From Pseudomonas fluorescens (GTDB lineage Bacteria > Pseudomonadota > Gammaproteobacteria > Pseudomonadales > Pseudomonadaceae): a DNA stretch of 32,785 nt. How positions within the stretch are numbered: the stretch's first letter is position 1; every line of letters starts with the position of its first letter. The notes under the pieces are model-generated. The model saw only the letters and a program-made list of their open reading frames with translations. It made no database searches and was not told the DNA's origin. The translations under genes and the position numbers were made by a program. This document shows, piece after piece, positions 1 through 8,195 of this stretch. The DNA lies in the NCBI RefSeq assembly GCF_002837185.1, contig NZ_KZ477993.1, positions 164,758 through 197,542 on the forward strand, in the 5' to 3' direction.

Positions 1-50
1 TAACAAATAAGTGACTGACGCACTGCCATCGGGGGCAAGCCCCCTCCCAC
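1..50. repeat. Partial REPIN (right half only)
   Basis: Bases 28-50 are one REP unit in the reverse orientation, reading ATCGGGGGCAAGCC and ending in CCTCCCAC. The sequence before it (GTGACTGACGCACTGCC) matches the inner arm of the complete 87-bp REPINs further along the window. The left half therefore probably lies just outside the window. It sits beyond the 3' end of the small hypothetical gene on the minus strand. Confidence 0.85.
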
Positions 51-62
51 ATTGTGTATGTG

Positions 63-476
63 TCAGTCTGTTGAGTTCGTCAGGGCTTGGGATGCAGCCA
101 CGGAGTCCGCCTGGAACTGCGGCGATTCGATCCACGCCAATGCGGCGGCTTCGTCATCGCTGTCAGTGGCCCATTGCCGATATTCAATCAGCGCGGCCAG
201 GATAAAGTCGGTCGCTTCCTCTTCGCCTTCCTGTTCCAGCACCAACGCCAGCAGCGGGTGCGCCAGGAATACCGCACACAGCGCCTGCTGGCTGGTTTCG
301 CCCGCCGTGCGCATCTCCACGAACAGCTCGGTCAAGTCCACTGACTCAAGGTCGATACGGCTGTCGTCGCCGGCGAACGCATCCGGCTTGGTGGCGACGG
401 CACGTTGGGTACGGTTTTGCTTGGCCTTGGTTTTTGCCCGCTGGGCACGTTTTTGCTGCTTGTTTGGCGAGGCCAT
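63..476 (-). CDS. Hypothetical protein with basic N-terminus
   Basis: This encodes 137 residues of unknown function. The first 25 residues are very rich in Lys, Arg and Gln (MASPNKQQKRAQRAKTKAKQ). The remainder is acidic and probably helical, with hydrophobic stretches such as ALCAVFLAHPLLALVLEQE around residues 65-83. There is no signal peptide or membrane helix. The ATG at 476 was chosen over an upstream in-frame start at 599 because AAGGACG lies about 10 nt in front of it and because the longer version would run into the divergent transporter gene. I recognise no family. The bipolar charge pattern would allow nucleic-acid or ribosome binding, but that is only a guess. Confidence 0.75.
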   Translation of the reverse strand: MASPNKQQKRAQRAKTKAKQNRTQRAVATKPDAFAGDDSRIDLESVDLTELFVEMRTAGETSQQALCAVFLAHPLLALVLEQEGEEEATDFILAALIEYRQWATDSDDEAAALAWIESPQFQADSVAASQALTNSTD

Positions 477-616
477 GGGCGTAACGTCCTTGGGGTTGGG
501 GCAGGTATTGAAGCGCAGGTTGGGGGAAATCCCAAGCAGGTTTGGTCGCTCATCCAGCTCGACCACCAGGCAATAGATGAATAGGCTTGGCCTTCGCAAC
601 CTGCCAGAGCGTCTTC

Positions 617-1582
617 ATGACCCGCGACACCCTTGAGCACAACCAGATTCCCCTCTACTTTGTCGCCACCCTGCTGGCCGCGCTCTGTGGTGCATTCGCG
701 CCGTCTTTTGCTCAGGGCCTCAGCGTACTGGTCACGCCCGCCATCGCGGTATTGATGTATGCGATGTTCCTGCAAATCCCTTTTCTCGACCTGCGCCGTG
801 GCTGGGGCAGCCCGCGCTTTATATTGGCGTTGCTGCTGGCCAATTTCATCCTGGTGCCCTTGCTGGTATGGGCGCTGACCCGTGGCCTGCTGGAGTACCC
901 CGCGTTGTTGGTGGGCGCGTTGCTGGTATTGCTGACGCCGTGTATCGATTACGTGGTGGTGTTTACCCACATCGGCAAAGGTGATTCGCGGTTGATGCTG
1001 GCGGCCACGCCGTTACTGTTACTGGTGCAATTGGCCCTGCTGCCGGTGTACCTGGGTTCGATGCTGGGAGCGCACTCGGAGGTGGTGATCGCGGTCGCGC
1101 CGTTTATCGAAGCGTTCCTGTTGTTGATCGCGCTGCCAATGTTGCTGGCCGCGTTGACGGCCTTTTACGCGCGACGATCAATGCTGATCAACCGGTGGAA
1201 CAGCGCCTGGGCCTGGTTGCCGGTGCCGGCGATGGCCCTCGTGCTGTTTGTGGTGATCGGATCGCAGATCACATCGGTGATTCGGGATATCCGCCTGCTT
1301 CTGCCGTTGCTGCCCATCTACGCAGGCTTCGTGCTGCTGGCGCCGCTGATGGGGATGTTGGCTGCGCGGGTATTCGCGCTGCCGGCGGCAACGGCGCGTG
1401 CGGTAACGTTCAGCGCATCCACCCGCAATTCCCTGGTGGTGTTGCCCCTGGCGCTGGCATTGCCTGAAGGCGTGCGCGGGCTGGCCGCGACGGCGGTCAT
1501 CCTGCAAACATTGGTCGAACTGGTGGCGCAGTTGATCTACATCCGCCTGATCCCGGCCCTGGTATGGCCCGCCAGTCGTTAA
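617..1582 (+). CDS. Bile acid:sodium symporter (BASS) family transporter
   Basis: This is a 321-residue integral inner-membrane protein with about nine or ten hydrophobic segments and short loops. It resembles the BASS/arsenite-permease-like fold, in which two inverted five-helix repeats form the transporter. The FSASTRNSLVVLPLALALPEG segment near residues 260-280 resembles the conserved crossover-helix region of Acr3/BASS proteins. The substrate cannot be read from sequence; relatives carry organic anions, arsenite or small metabolites. I preferred the ATG at 617 over a TTG at 587 because the protein then begins with a short polar stretch before the first helix. No ars genes lie nearby, so an arsenic role is unsupported. 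Confidence 0.75.
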   Translation: MTRDTLEHNQIPLYFVATLLAALCGAFAPSFAQGLSVLVTPAIAVLMYAMFLQIPFLDLRRGWGSPRFILALLLANFILVPLLVWALTRGLLEYPALLVGALLVLLTPCIDYVVVFTHIGKGDSRLMLAATPLLLLVQLALLPVYLGSMLGAHSEVVIAVAPFIEAFLLLIALPMLLAALTAFYARRSMLINRWNSAWAWLPVPAMALVLFVVIGSQITSVIRDIRLLLPLLPIYAGFVLLAPLMGMLAARVFALPAATARAVTFSASTRNSLVVLPLALALPEGVRGLAATAVILQTLVELVAQLIYIRLIPALVWPASR

Positions 1583-1668
1583 TGCATGAATGTGCAGGTT
1601 CGTTCAGACGCTGTTCAGGGGGGCAGTCGGCACCATAAGCCCGCGCTTCCCACCTGACAGGTCACCCG

Positions 1669-3276
1669 ATGGATCATCGCAACCGCTTTCGCCTGGAGTC
1701 GCTGGGCATCTTTCTGATCGCCTTGTTGCTGTTCACTTTGGGTATCTGGGATCAGCAGCCTCAGGGCTTCGACGGGCGCTGGGCATTGTTCCTGCAGGAA
1801 ATGTTTCGCCACGGCGCGAGTCTTTTCCCTACCACTTACGGCCAGCCATACGCGGATTATCCCGGCACCGCGACGTTCTTCAGTTTTGTCTTCGCCCGGC
1901 TGTTTGACGCGCCGAACCACTTGGCGAATGTGCTGCCCACCGCGCTCGCTTCGGCGGGGGGAGTCGCCCTGATCTATCGCCTGCTGGCACCATCCAGCCG
2001 GCCTTGGGCATTACTGACGGTGCTGCTGACACTCCTCACCACCCAACTGCTCGAAAAGTCGCGCTCGGTGTGCCTGGACCAGATGGTCGCGCTGCTGTGC
2101 GTCGGCAGTTTCTACCTGCTGCACAGTGGTGAACAGCTGGGCTCGCGGTTCAGGCAACTTGCGGTTTTCCCCTTGTTTGTCCTGGCCTTCGCGATTCGTG
2201 GGCCGCTGGGGTTGATCGAGGTGTGTGGCGTCACATGTGTGTACTGGGCGTTGGGCCGGCCGGGGGAGCGGGTCAGGCAGGTGTTGGTTCACGGCGTGGT
2301 CGGGTTGGTGTTGCTGGCGGCGTGCTGGTGGATGCTGATGAAGCTCGCCCGAATCAGCGGGGGTGATGCTTTTGCCGATGAGGTGTTCAAGATGCAGGTC
2401 GGCGGGCGCCTGGATGAGTCCGGCGAGCCGTTTTATTTCTACTTCCAGCTGAGTTTGTACCGGTACTTCCCGGTGGTGCCGTTGGCCCTGGCGACGTTGA
2501 TCGCGCTACGGCATCGCTGGACGCAGCGCTGGATCAATGATGATGTGCAGTTGCTGATACGCCTCGGCGCGTGCGGCTTGATGATTTTGCTCGGCCTGTC
2601 AGTACCGCACTTCAAGCGTGCCTATTACATCCTGCCCATGGTGCCGATGTTTGCCGCTGTGGCGGCCTATGGGCTGCTTCAGGCGCAAGGCTGGCTCGTT
2701 GGCGTGCGCCGCTGCTACGAAGGGCTCGTCGTGGCGCTGCCGGCGCTGGGCGTGGTGGTGGTGTTTGCGTGTCGGTATGCCTGGCACAAGCACGGCTATT
2801 GGCCTGATGTTTCGATGCCGTTATTGATCGGCGTGCTCGTACTGATGCAAGCGGCGGCGCTGGTGGCGTGGCGTCGGGCCGGGCGGTTGGTGTGGCTGAG
2901 CATGCTCGCCCTGGCGGCGCAGTGGTTGCTGCTGGTCACTGTAATCGAGCCGGCCAAGGATCTTCAGTTCGATACCCGGCAGTTTGTCAGCCAGGTGGAG
3001 GCGTTGCGGGACGCGCAGCCGGGCCCTCTGGTATTTGTCGACCTGGGCCGGGACACCTGGGCGGTGCGCTACATGATGAACCTGGACCACGATGAACAGC
3101 CGTTTTTCGTCGGGCGTGACGAACTGGAAAAGCTCGCCACATTGCCCCGGCCATCCTGGGTGATTGTGCCGCGCAAGGACACGGCGCTGTTGAAGGGCTC
3201 GCCGGTCGAGCCGTTGGCGCCGAGCTTTCAGGGACGGTTGAATGACAATGCGTTGATGGTGTTTTTGCTCAACTGA
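1669..3276 (+). CDS. ArnT-like GT39 family membrane glycosyltransferase
   Basis: This is a 535-residue polytopic inner-membrane protein of the GT-C fold (ArnT/PMT, family GT39). Such enzymes transfer a sugar from a polyprenyl-phosphate donor to a lipid or protein acceptor on the periplasmic face. After the first helix (residues 11-28) comes a first periplasmic loop with GFDGRWALFLQEMFRHGASLFPTTYGQPY. This corresponds to the family pattern of an acidic motif, then EM, then P..G.PY, although the usual DE pair reads DG (residues 35-36). About eleven helices follow, then a soluble C-terminal region from about residue 430. The acceptor is unknown. There is no arn operon here, so lipid A aminoarabinosylation should not be assumed. 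The gene stands alone, 86 bp after the BASS transporter and on the same strand. Confidence 0.8.
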   Translation: MDHRNRFRLESLGIFLIALLLFTLGIWDQQPQGFDGRWALFLQEMFRHGASLFPTTYGQPYADYPGTATFFSFVFARLFDAPNHLANVLPTALASAGGVALIYRLLAPSSRPWALLTVLLTLLTTQLLEKSRSVCLDQMVALLCVGSFYLLHSGEQLGSRFRQLAVFPLFVLAFAIRGPLGLIEVCGVTCVYWALGRPGERVRQVLVHGVVGLVLLAACWWMLMKLARISGGDAFADEVFKMQVGGRLDESGEPFYFYFQLSLYRYFPVVPLALATLIALRHRWTQRWINDDVQLLIRLGACGLMILLGLSVPHFKRAYYILPMVPMFAAVAAYGLLQAQGWLVGVRRCYEGLVVALPALGVVVVFACRYAWHKHGYWPDVSMPLLIGVLVLMQAAALVAWRRAGRLVWLSMLALAAQWLLLVTVIEPAKDLQFDTRQFVSQVEALRDAQPGPLVFVDLGRDTWAVRYMMNLDHDEQPFFVGRDELEKLATLPRPSWVIVPRKDTALLKGSPVEPLAPSFQGRLNDNALMVFLLN

Positions 3277-3296
3277 GATGGCTCTTTGGAAAGCAC

Positions 3297-3968
3297 TTAT
3301 TTACAACGAAACCCCTCCGGCATCGTAACCGTGTAATTACGCTGCACCCGATCCTGGAAATTCAGATTGCGCAGCCCCTGTTCCACCAAAAAGGCTTCTA
3401 CCTTCGCGGCCTGGCAGTCGTCGTTGTACGACGACGCCCGCAGCACGTACACCGCGCGCTTGCTCGCCTCATCCCGCGCGGTGGCCCTGAACGTGGTGAG
3501 GGTGGTGTAACCGGTGCGCTCAGAGGTGCCTACGGGGCCGTAGGTGGTGTTTGGGGTGCTGGTGCAGGTCAGTTGGTCGGTTTTCTTTTTGTTCTTCTTG
3601 CACTGCGTGGTGGTGCTGTTTGCCACCTGGCCGTATTCGGTGGCGGTATAGCGGTAGGTGACTTGCTTGCTGTCGACGTCCAGGGTGACGGTCATTTTGA
3701 TCGGTGCATGGTCTTTGGGCAGGGTGGTGTCGGTGAAGACATTGCGAAAGCCCTGGTCCTTCATGGCGCTGACCATGTCGCGCAGGTAGTAGCGAGCGTT
3801 GAGCGCGTTCTCGTCGCTGCCGCCGGTGGACGTCACCAGTACCGTTGCCTGGCGGTCGAAGTGGTAGTCGGGGTCAGGCGTTGCGTTGAGCGCTACGTCC
3901 ATTTGCGTGGCGCATCCACTGAGCATTGCGGTCAGTAGCCAGAGCGTGCAGAGCAAGAAGCGTGTCAT
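3297..3968 (-). CDS. Hypothetical outer/inner membrane lipoprotein
   Basis: The product is a 223-residue predicted lipoprotein. The N-terminus MTRFLLCTLWLLTAMLSGC is a signal peptide ending in a lipobox (LSGC, lipidation at Cys19). The residue after the Cys is Ala rather than Asp, which by the usual Lol rule favours the outer membrane. The mature part has a Lys-rich stretch around residues 120-128 (CKKNKKKTDQ), several beta-like Thr-rich segments and further cysteines. I recognise no domain. The ATG at 3968 was chosen because it places the signal peptide correctly; the open frame extends upstream to 4037 without one. It is convergent with the glycosyltransferase gene. Confidence 0.8.
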   Translation of the reverse strand: MTRFLLCTLWLLTAMLSGCATQMDVALNATPDPDYHFDRQATVLVTSTGGSDENALNARYYLRDMVSAMKDQGFRNVFTDTTLPKDHAPIKMTVTLDVDSKQVTYRYTATEYGQVANSTTTQCKKNKKKTDQLTCTSTPNTTYGPVGTSERTGYTTLTTFRATARDEASKRAVYVLRASSYNDDCQAAKVEAFLVEQGLRNLNFQDRVQRNYTVTMPEGFRCK

Positions 3969-4095
3969 GGAAAAAACCTTACAACTGGGAATTGGGTAAA
4001 GGCTGGACGATTGAGTCCAGCGAAAAACAACCCTCAATCGTGCTGCTGCGACATCGTGACCGCACGCAGCCGGCCGCCATTAAATCGCAGGCAAT

Positions 4096-4130
4096 AAAAA
4101 ACCCCAAGGAACACATTGTTCCTTGGGGTT
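4096..4130 (-). terminator. Rho-independent terminator of tRNA-Phe
   Basis: A perfect 14-bp inverted repeat (AACCCCAAGGAACA at 4100-4113 and its complement at 4117-4130) is followed on the minus strand by a run of T (complement of the A-run 4096-4101). It lies 12 bp past the 3' CCA of the tRNA, as expected for a tRNA transcription unit. Confidence 0.9.
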
Positions 4131-4141
4131 TCTCGGTATTT

Positions 4142-4217
4142 TGGTGCCCAGAGACGGAATCGAACCGCCGACACGGGGATTTTCAATCCCCTGCTCTACC
4201 GACTGAGCTATCTGGGC
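4142..4217 (-). tRNA. tRNA-Phe (anticodon GAA)
   Basis: This is a 76-nt cloverleaf read on the minus strand, beginning GCCCAGATAGCTCAG and ending GCACCA with the CCA encoded. The acceptor stem is GCCCAGA/TCTGGGC and the D-loop contains TCGGTAGAGC. The anticodon loop TTGAAAA, closed by GGGGA/TCCCC, gives anticodon GAA (Phe). The T-loop is GTTCGATTC. It has its own promoter 11 bp upstream and a strong terminator downstream, so it is a single-gene unit between yggX and the lipoprotein gene. Confidence 0.97.
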
Positions 4218-4227
4218 AACGGGGCGC

Positions 4228-4256
4228 ATTAAACGGGTTTTTCAGGGGGTCGTCAA
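4228..4256 (-). promoter_or_regulatory. Sigma-70 promoter of tRNA-Phe
   Basis: On the minus strand TTGACG (complement of 4251-4256) and TTTAAT (complement of 4228-4233) are separated by exactly 17 bp. A GC-rich discriminator GCGCCCC leads to the tRNA 5' end at 4217. This architecture is typical of stringently controlled stable-RNA promoters. Confidence 0.85.
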
Positions 4257-4320
4257 GCAAGTTTTCAAAAAATATTTAATTATTACCGTCGCTTACGTGC
4301 AGACCCCGGTTTTTGATCAA

Positions 4321-4593
4321 TTATTGAGCAGGTGGTACGTAGCCGTCGGCCTTGGCGTAATCCTCGCCGGAAAAGAACTTGTCCATTTCGCCCTGCAGGT
4401 ATTTGCGGTCTTCGGCGTTCATCATGTTCAAGCGTTTTTCGTTGATGAGCAGGGTCTGGTGTTTTTGCCAGTCGGCCCACGCCTGGGCGGAGACGTTATC
4501 GTAGATGTCCTGGCCTTTGGCGCCCGGAAAAGGGGCGCGTTCGAGGGCGGGCAGTTCTTCGTGGTACTTGCGGCACATGATGGTGCGGGTCAT
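4321..4593 (-). CDS. yggX: YggX-type Fe(2+)-trafficking protein
   Basis: This is a 90-residue cytosolic protein. It begins [24 protein letters not shown], which carries the conserved CRKY..ELP and PFPG motifs of the YggX family, with Cys7. The middle has [18 protein letters not shown] and the C-terminus has the usual FF.G..Y....YVPP pattern. Length equals the family norm (about 90). YggX proteins are linked to labile iron handling and protection of Fe-S clusters against oxidation. The start overlaps the stop of mutY by 4 bp (ATGA), so it is translated with mutY, whose product needs a [4Fe-4S] cluster. This mutY-yggX pairing is conserved in proteobacteria. Confidence 0.95.
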   Translation of the reverse strand: MTRTIMCRKYHEELPALERAPFPGAKGQDIYDNVSAQAWADWQKHQTLLINEKRLNMMNAEDRKYLQGEMDKFFSGEDYAKADGYVPPAQ

Positions 4594-5657
4594 GACGACT
4601 CTCCTGCGTTCATTACTTCAGCCGCGCGCTTCAGCAGTTTTTTCACCGGGGCGGCAAGGCCCAGGCGCGGTGGGGTGGCGAGGTTATACCAGAGCCAGTC
4701 GGCCTCGGCCACGTGATGGGCGCTTTCCTCGACGTGGACCAGCCAGGGTTCGATGGCCAGTTGGAAGTGGCTGAAGGTGTGGATCAGCCCCGGCAGTGCC
4801 TGATGTTTGCCCAAGGCCAGCGCGTGCTGGTTGGCCAGATGATCCAGGTCTTGCAGGTCGTCCAGCTCCGGCAGGCTCCATAAACCGCCCCACAGGCCCG
4901 TGGAGGGGCGACGGTAAAGCAGGATCGCACCCTCGGCATTGGCCAGCATCGGCATCAGCGTGCGCTTCTGGGGGATGGTCTTGCGCGGCTTGGGGATCGG
5001 GTAGCGCGTCTCCAGGCCGAGCATGTGGGCTTCGCAGCCTTTTTCCAGCGGGCACAGCAGGCAGCTGGGTTTGCTGCGGGTGCATAGCGTGGCGCCCATG
5101 TCCATCATCGCCTGGGTGTAGGCGTTGACGCGGTCGTGTGGCGTAAAGCGCTCTGCGGTCGCCCACAGCTGCTTGGCGACCTTGGGTTCGCCCGGGTAAC
5201 CCTCTTGCGCGGTAAAGCGTGCCAGCACGCGTTTGACGTTGCCGTCGAGGATCGGCGCGCGCAGGCCCATGCTCAGGCTGGCGATTGCGCCGGCAGTGGA
5301 CAGGCCGATGCCGGGCAGTTCGGTAAGCTTTTCGACATCCCTGGGAAACTCGCCGCCGTATTCGGCGACCACGATCTTTGCAGTCTTTTGCAGGTTACGC
5401 GCCCGGGTGTAGTAACCCAGGCCGGTCCACAGGTGCAGCACTTCGTCTTCCGGCGCGGCGGCCAGTGCCTGGACCGTCGGCAAGGACGCCATGAACCGGT
5501 CGAAGTAATTGAGCACGGTGCTGACCTGGGTCTGTTGCAGCATGATCTCCGACACCCACACCCGATACGGCGTGATGCCCTGTTGCCAGGGCAGGTCGTG
5601 GCGACCGTGGCGGTCGTACCAGTCCAGCACCGCCTGTGAAAACTGCTCGTTTCTCAT
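4590..5657 (-). CDS. mutY: Adenine DNA glycosylase MutY
   Basis: This 355-residue base-excision repair enzyme removes adenine mispaired with 8-oxoguanine or guanine. Visible features are [10 protein letters not shown] with catalytic Glu37, the helix-hairpin-helix [14 protein letters not shown] (residues 114-127) and Asp138 in ILDGNVKRV. The [4Fe-4S] ligands are Cys192-X6-Cys199-X2-Cys202-X5-Cys208. A C-terminal NUDIX-like domain from about residue 230 ([18 protein letters not shown]) recognises 8-oxoG. Length matches the family (about 350). The ATG at 5657 was chosen because it directly precedes the conserved start of the glycosylase domain and overlaps the asmA stop by 4 bp; the frame is open upstream only because it runs inside asmA. 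Confidence 0.97.
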   Translation of the reverse strand: MRNEQFSQAVLDWYDRHGRHDLPWQQGITPYRVWVSEIMLQQTQVSTVLNYFDRFMASLPTVQALAAAPEDEVLHLWTGLGYYTRARNLQKTAKIVVAEYGGEFPRDVEKLTELPGIGLSTAGAIASLSMGLRAPILDGNVKRVLARFTAQEGYPGEPKVAKQLWATAERFTPHDRVNAYTQAMMDMGATLCTRSKPSCLLCPLEKGCEAHMLGLETRYPIPKPRKTIPQKRTLMPMLANAEGAILLYRRPSTGLWGGLWSLPELDDLQDLDHLANQHALALGKHQALPGLIHTFSHFQLAIEPWLVHVEESAHHVAEADWLWYNLATPPRLGLAAPVKKLLKRAAEVMNAGESS

Positions 5658-7870
5658 CGGTTGAACAGGCCTTTCAATGCGTCTTTGAGCTTGGGATTGA
5701 CCTTGTCGAGCTTCTCTTCGAGTTTCTCGTTGAGACGATTGCCCGCTGCTTTGATGGCGACCTGGCCGAGGCCGTCCTTGTCCAGGCGGCAGGCCTTGGC
5801 GCCCAGTTCCAGCGGGCCACGGCAACGCAGCGGCACTTCGATACCCTGGAAGTTGGCGCCGACCTGGCAGGCCGGGTCCGGCACGTCGCGCTGGTCGCCT
5901 TCGACGATGATGCCCACCCGGTAGTCCATGCCCAGTACGCGCAGGTCGACATCGCCATTGCCGTTGAGGGTCAGTCCCGGAATGCGCACTTTCAGGTCAG
6001 GGTTGCTGGCCACGCCGTTGCGCAACGTCAGGTTGCCGCGCAGTTCCTGGAAGGGCGTGTCCTTGCCTTGCGGCGTGGTGCTCAGGGTTTTGCGGTTGAG
6101 CAGGGCGATACCGGTGCACAGTTGTTGCTCGATGTTGGCGTTGAGCAGCACACCGTTGTTGATGACGATGCCGGCGGTGCCGTTGAGGCTGTCGATCAAG
6201 GCCTTCTGGCTGTTGCCACGCCCGGTCAGGTTGCTGTCCAGGGTGACCTGGCCTTTGACTGGCGGGGTTTTCCCCTGGGCCTGCAGGATTTTTTCTACCG
6301 GTACCTGCTTGATATGGGTTTGCAGCGCCAGGAGCGGGGTGTCCTGGCGTACATCGAGGGTGCCGTTGGCCTGGAACGTGCCGTTGTAGAGGCCACCGCT
6401 CAGCGCGTCGAGCCTGAGCTGGCCATCGACGCCCGAGGCTTTCAGTACCGCGTTCTGGATCGGCAGCTGGCTCAAGGTGAGTTGGCCGAACGCAAGGTCC
6501 GCGTTGATATCCAGGCTGCGCAGGCGGGTCAGCGGCAGCAGTTTGTCACTGCTCCAGGCGGCTTTGGTCGGCGCTTCCGGCAGTGGGCTGTTACCGCCGG
6601 CGGCCATCGCACCGGCCTCGCTGCTTTGCACTTCGGCCTGGCGTGCGGCCGCCGTGCCTTTGGCGGCTTCGGATTTGGCCGGCAGGTAATTGTCGGCGTT
6701 GAAGGTGTCGCCCTTGAGCTGCACACGCAGTGACTGCTTGGCGAAATCATCCACGGCGACACGACCGGTGAAGGTGCTGCCATCGAGTTTCAGGTTCAGG
6801 TCCTCCAGCGCGACATTGGTCGGCGTGCCTGTGAGGCGGCTGACCAGTTCGACTTTGCTCAGGCTGCCCGGTGCCATCGCCGGCAGAGGGTGGCCGACGC
6901 TCTCGAGAAACTTGGCCAGGTCAAACTGCGCGACCGACAGCGCGCCGCTGATCTGCGGGGTATTGCTCAGGTCAGTAACCCGCAGTTCGCCCAGTGCGCG
7001 CAATTGGTTGGCCGAGAGTTTCAGGTTGGTCCATTCGGCGATGTTGGCGGCAAGATCGACCAGCAATTGACCCTGGGTGGAGAAGGTCAGCGTCTTGCCC
7101 TGCAAGGGTTCGCCAGTGGCTTCGCCGCTCAGGCGCATGTCTTCGAACTGGTAGCGCTTGAGGGCGCGCTGGATGCGCAAGTTGCCGTTCAGCTCGGTCT
7201 TGAGGCGCATGACCGGCTGGTTGCTGCCCAGGAAAGCGGTGAGTTTCAGCGGAATGTTGGCGCCTTCGTGGATGGCGCCGGCACTCAGTTGGATGCTTTC
7301 GGCGCTCAGTTGCTTGCCGGTCTGTTCATCGTTGTATTCAACGCGGGCGTTGTTGATGGTCAGGCTGTCGATGTCCAGGCGGATCGGCTGCGGCGGTTTC
7401 TCCGGCTTGGCTTCAGCCACCGGTTCGGCCGGCGCGGGGGCGGCAGCATCCGGGGTTTCGTCAGGCAGGTTCTTGCCGATGTCTTCCCAGTTGCCGTGGC
7501 CGTTCTTGTCGCGGTTCAGGCGCAGGTTCAGGCCTTCGACCCGCACATCGCTCATCTGCACTTCGCGGCGCAGCAGCGGCAGCACGCGTACCGACAGGCC
7601 GAGCATTTGCAGGTCGGCGAACGGTTGGGTCGGATTGGTCAGGGTTGCCACACCGGCTTCGTGCAGCTCCAGGCCCAGCCAGGGGAACAGGCTCCAGCCG
7701 ATGTCGCCATTGAGCGTCAGCTCGATGTGGGCCTTGTCGCGGGCAATCTGGCGAATTTCTTCTTTGTAGTCGTTGGGATCGAAGAGATGGGTCAGGGCAA
7801 AGCCGAGAGCCACAATGATCAGCAACAGCCCGAGAAATACCAGACCCAGGATTTTGCCGAACGCTTTCAT
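5654..7870 (-). CDS. asmA: AsmA family protein
   Basis: This is a 738-residue envelope protein. MKAFGKILGLVFLGLLLIIV begins an N-terminal signal anchor (about residues 5-27), followed by HLFDPNDYKEEI, the typical AsmA start. The remainder is a large periplasmic beta-rich domain with a low-complexity Ala/Pro/Glu linker near residues 140-160. AsmA-family proteins belong to the repeating beta-groove/VPS13-like group implicated in phospholipid movement and outer-membrane homeostasis. It is longer than E. coli AsmA (about 617). The ATG at 7870 has AAGGACT upstream; an in-frame start at 7897 has no such site. It is the first gene of the asmA-mutY-yggX operon, overlapping mutY by 4 bp. Confidence 0.93.
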   Translation of the reverse strand: MKAFGKILGLVFLGLLLIIVALGFALTHLFDPNDYKEEIRQIARDKAHIELTLNGDIGWSLFPWLGLELHEAGVATLTNPTQPFADLQMLGLSVRVLPLLRREVQMSDVRVEGLNLRLNRDKNGHGNWEDIGKNLPDETPDAAAPAPAEPVAEAKPEKPPQPIRLDIDSLTINNARVEYNDEQTGKQLSAESIQLSAGAIHEGANIPLKLTAFLGSNQPVMRLKTELNGNLRIQRALKRYQFEDMRLSGEATGEPLQGKTLTFSTQGQLLVDLAANIAEWTNLKLSANQLRALGELRVTDLSNTPQISGALSVAQFDLAKFLESVGHPLPAMAPGSLSKVELVSRLTGTPTNVALEDLNLKLDGSTFTGRVAVDDFAKQSLRVQLKGDTFNADNYLPAKSEAAKGTAAARQAEVQSSEAGAMAAGGNSPLPEAPTKAAWSSDKLLPLTRLRSLDINADLAFGQLTLSQLPIQNAVLKASGVDGQLRLDALSGGLYNGTFQANGTLDVRQDTPLLALQTHIKQVPVEKILQAQGKTPPVKGQVTLDSNLTGRGNSQKALIDSLNGTAGIVINNGVLLNANIEQQLCTGIALLNRKTLSTTPQGKDTPFQELRGNLTLRNGVASNPDLKVRIPGLTLNGNGDVDLRVLGMDYRVGIIVEGDQRDVPDPACQVGANFQGIEVPLRCRGPLELGAKACRLDKDGLGQVAIKAAGNRLNEKLEEKLDKVNPKLKDALKGLFNR

Positions 7871-8195
7871 GGGCGAGTCCTTGTATGTCGATTTCAAAAT
7901 TTAGCCGCAGAGTATAACGCCCGAAGGCCTGCATCAGTTCGTGGATCGTTACATTGTATCTACGACCGGCGAAACAGGATTTTGGCGTCAAATAAAACAG
8001 ATGGGCTGAAAAAAGTGATGTCAATTTGGTTTTTCTCGCATCTGCAGGTGCTAATCTCTGCGCGTTCGTCCGCCTTCTGCGACGTATCGTCGCGCCAAAA
8101 TGGAGCTTCACTCACAAAAAACGGCCACGCGTTGCGTGCAAGGCCGAGGGGGAGAGCGCCTGACGGACGCATACCAATAACTGGGGGAAACACCA
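7871..8195. other. Divergent intergenic region asmA / OFA transporter
   Basis: This 325-bp non-coding stretch separates two divergent genes and must hold both promoters. On the minus strand a TTATACT -10-like element (complement of 7911-7916) lies about 40 bp before asmA, but I see no convincing -35. On the plus side an AT-richer stretch (about 7975-8040) precedes the transporter, again without a clear promoter. GGGGGAAA at about 8183-8190 is a good ribosome-binding site for the transporter. No repeats are seen. Confidence 0.5.

Noticed and set aside
617..1582. Arsenite efflux pump
   Set aside because: BASS-fold similarity alone does not show substrate, and no arsR, arsC or arsH is adjacent.
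1669..3276. ArnT proper (lipid A aminoarabinosyl transferase)
   Set aside because: The conserved acidic pair is changed and no other arn genes are nearby, so only GT39/ArnT-like is justified.
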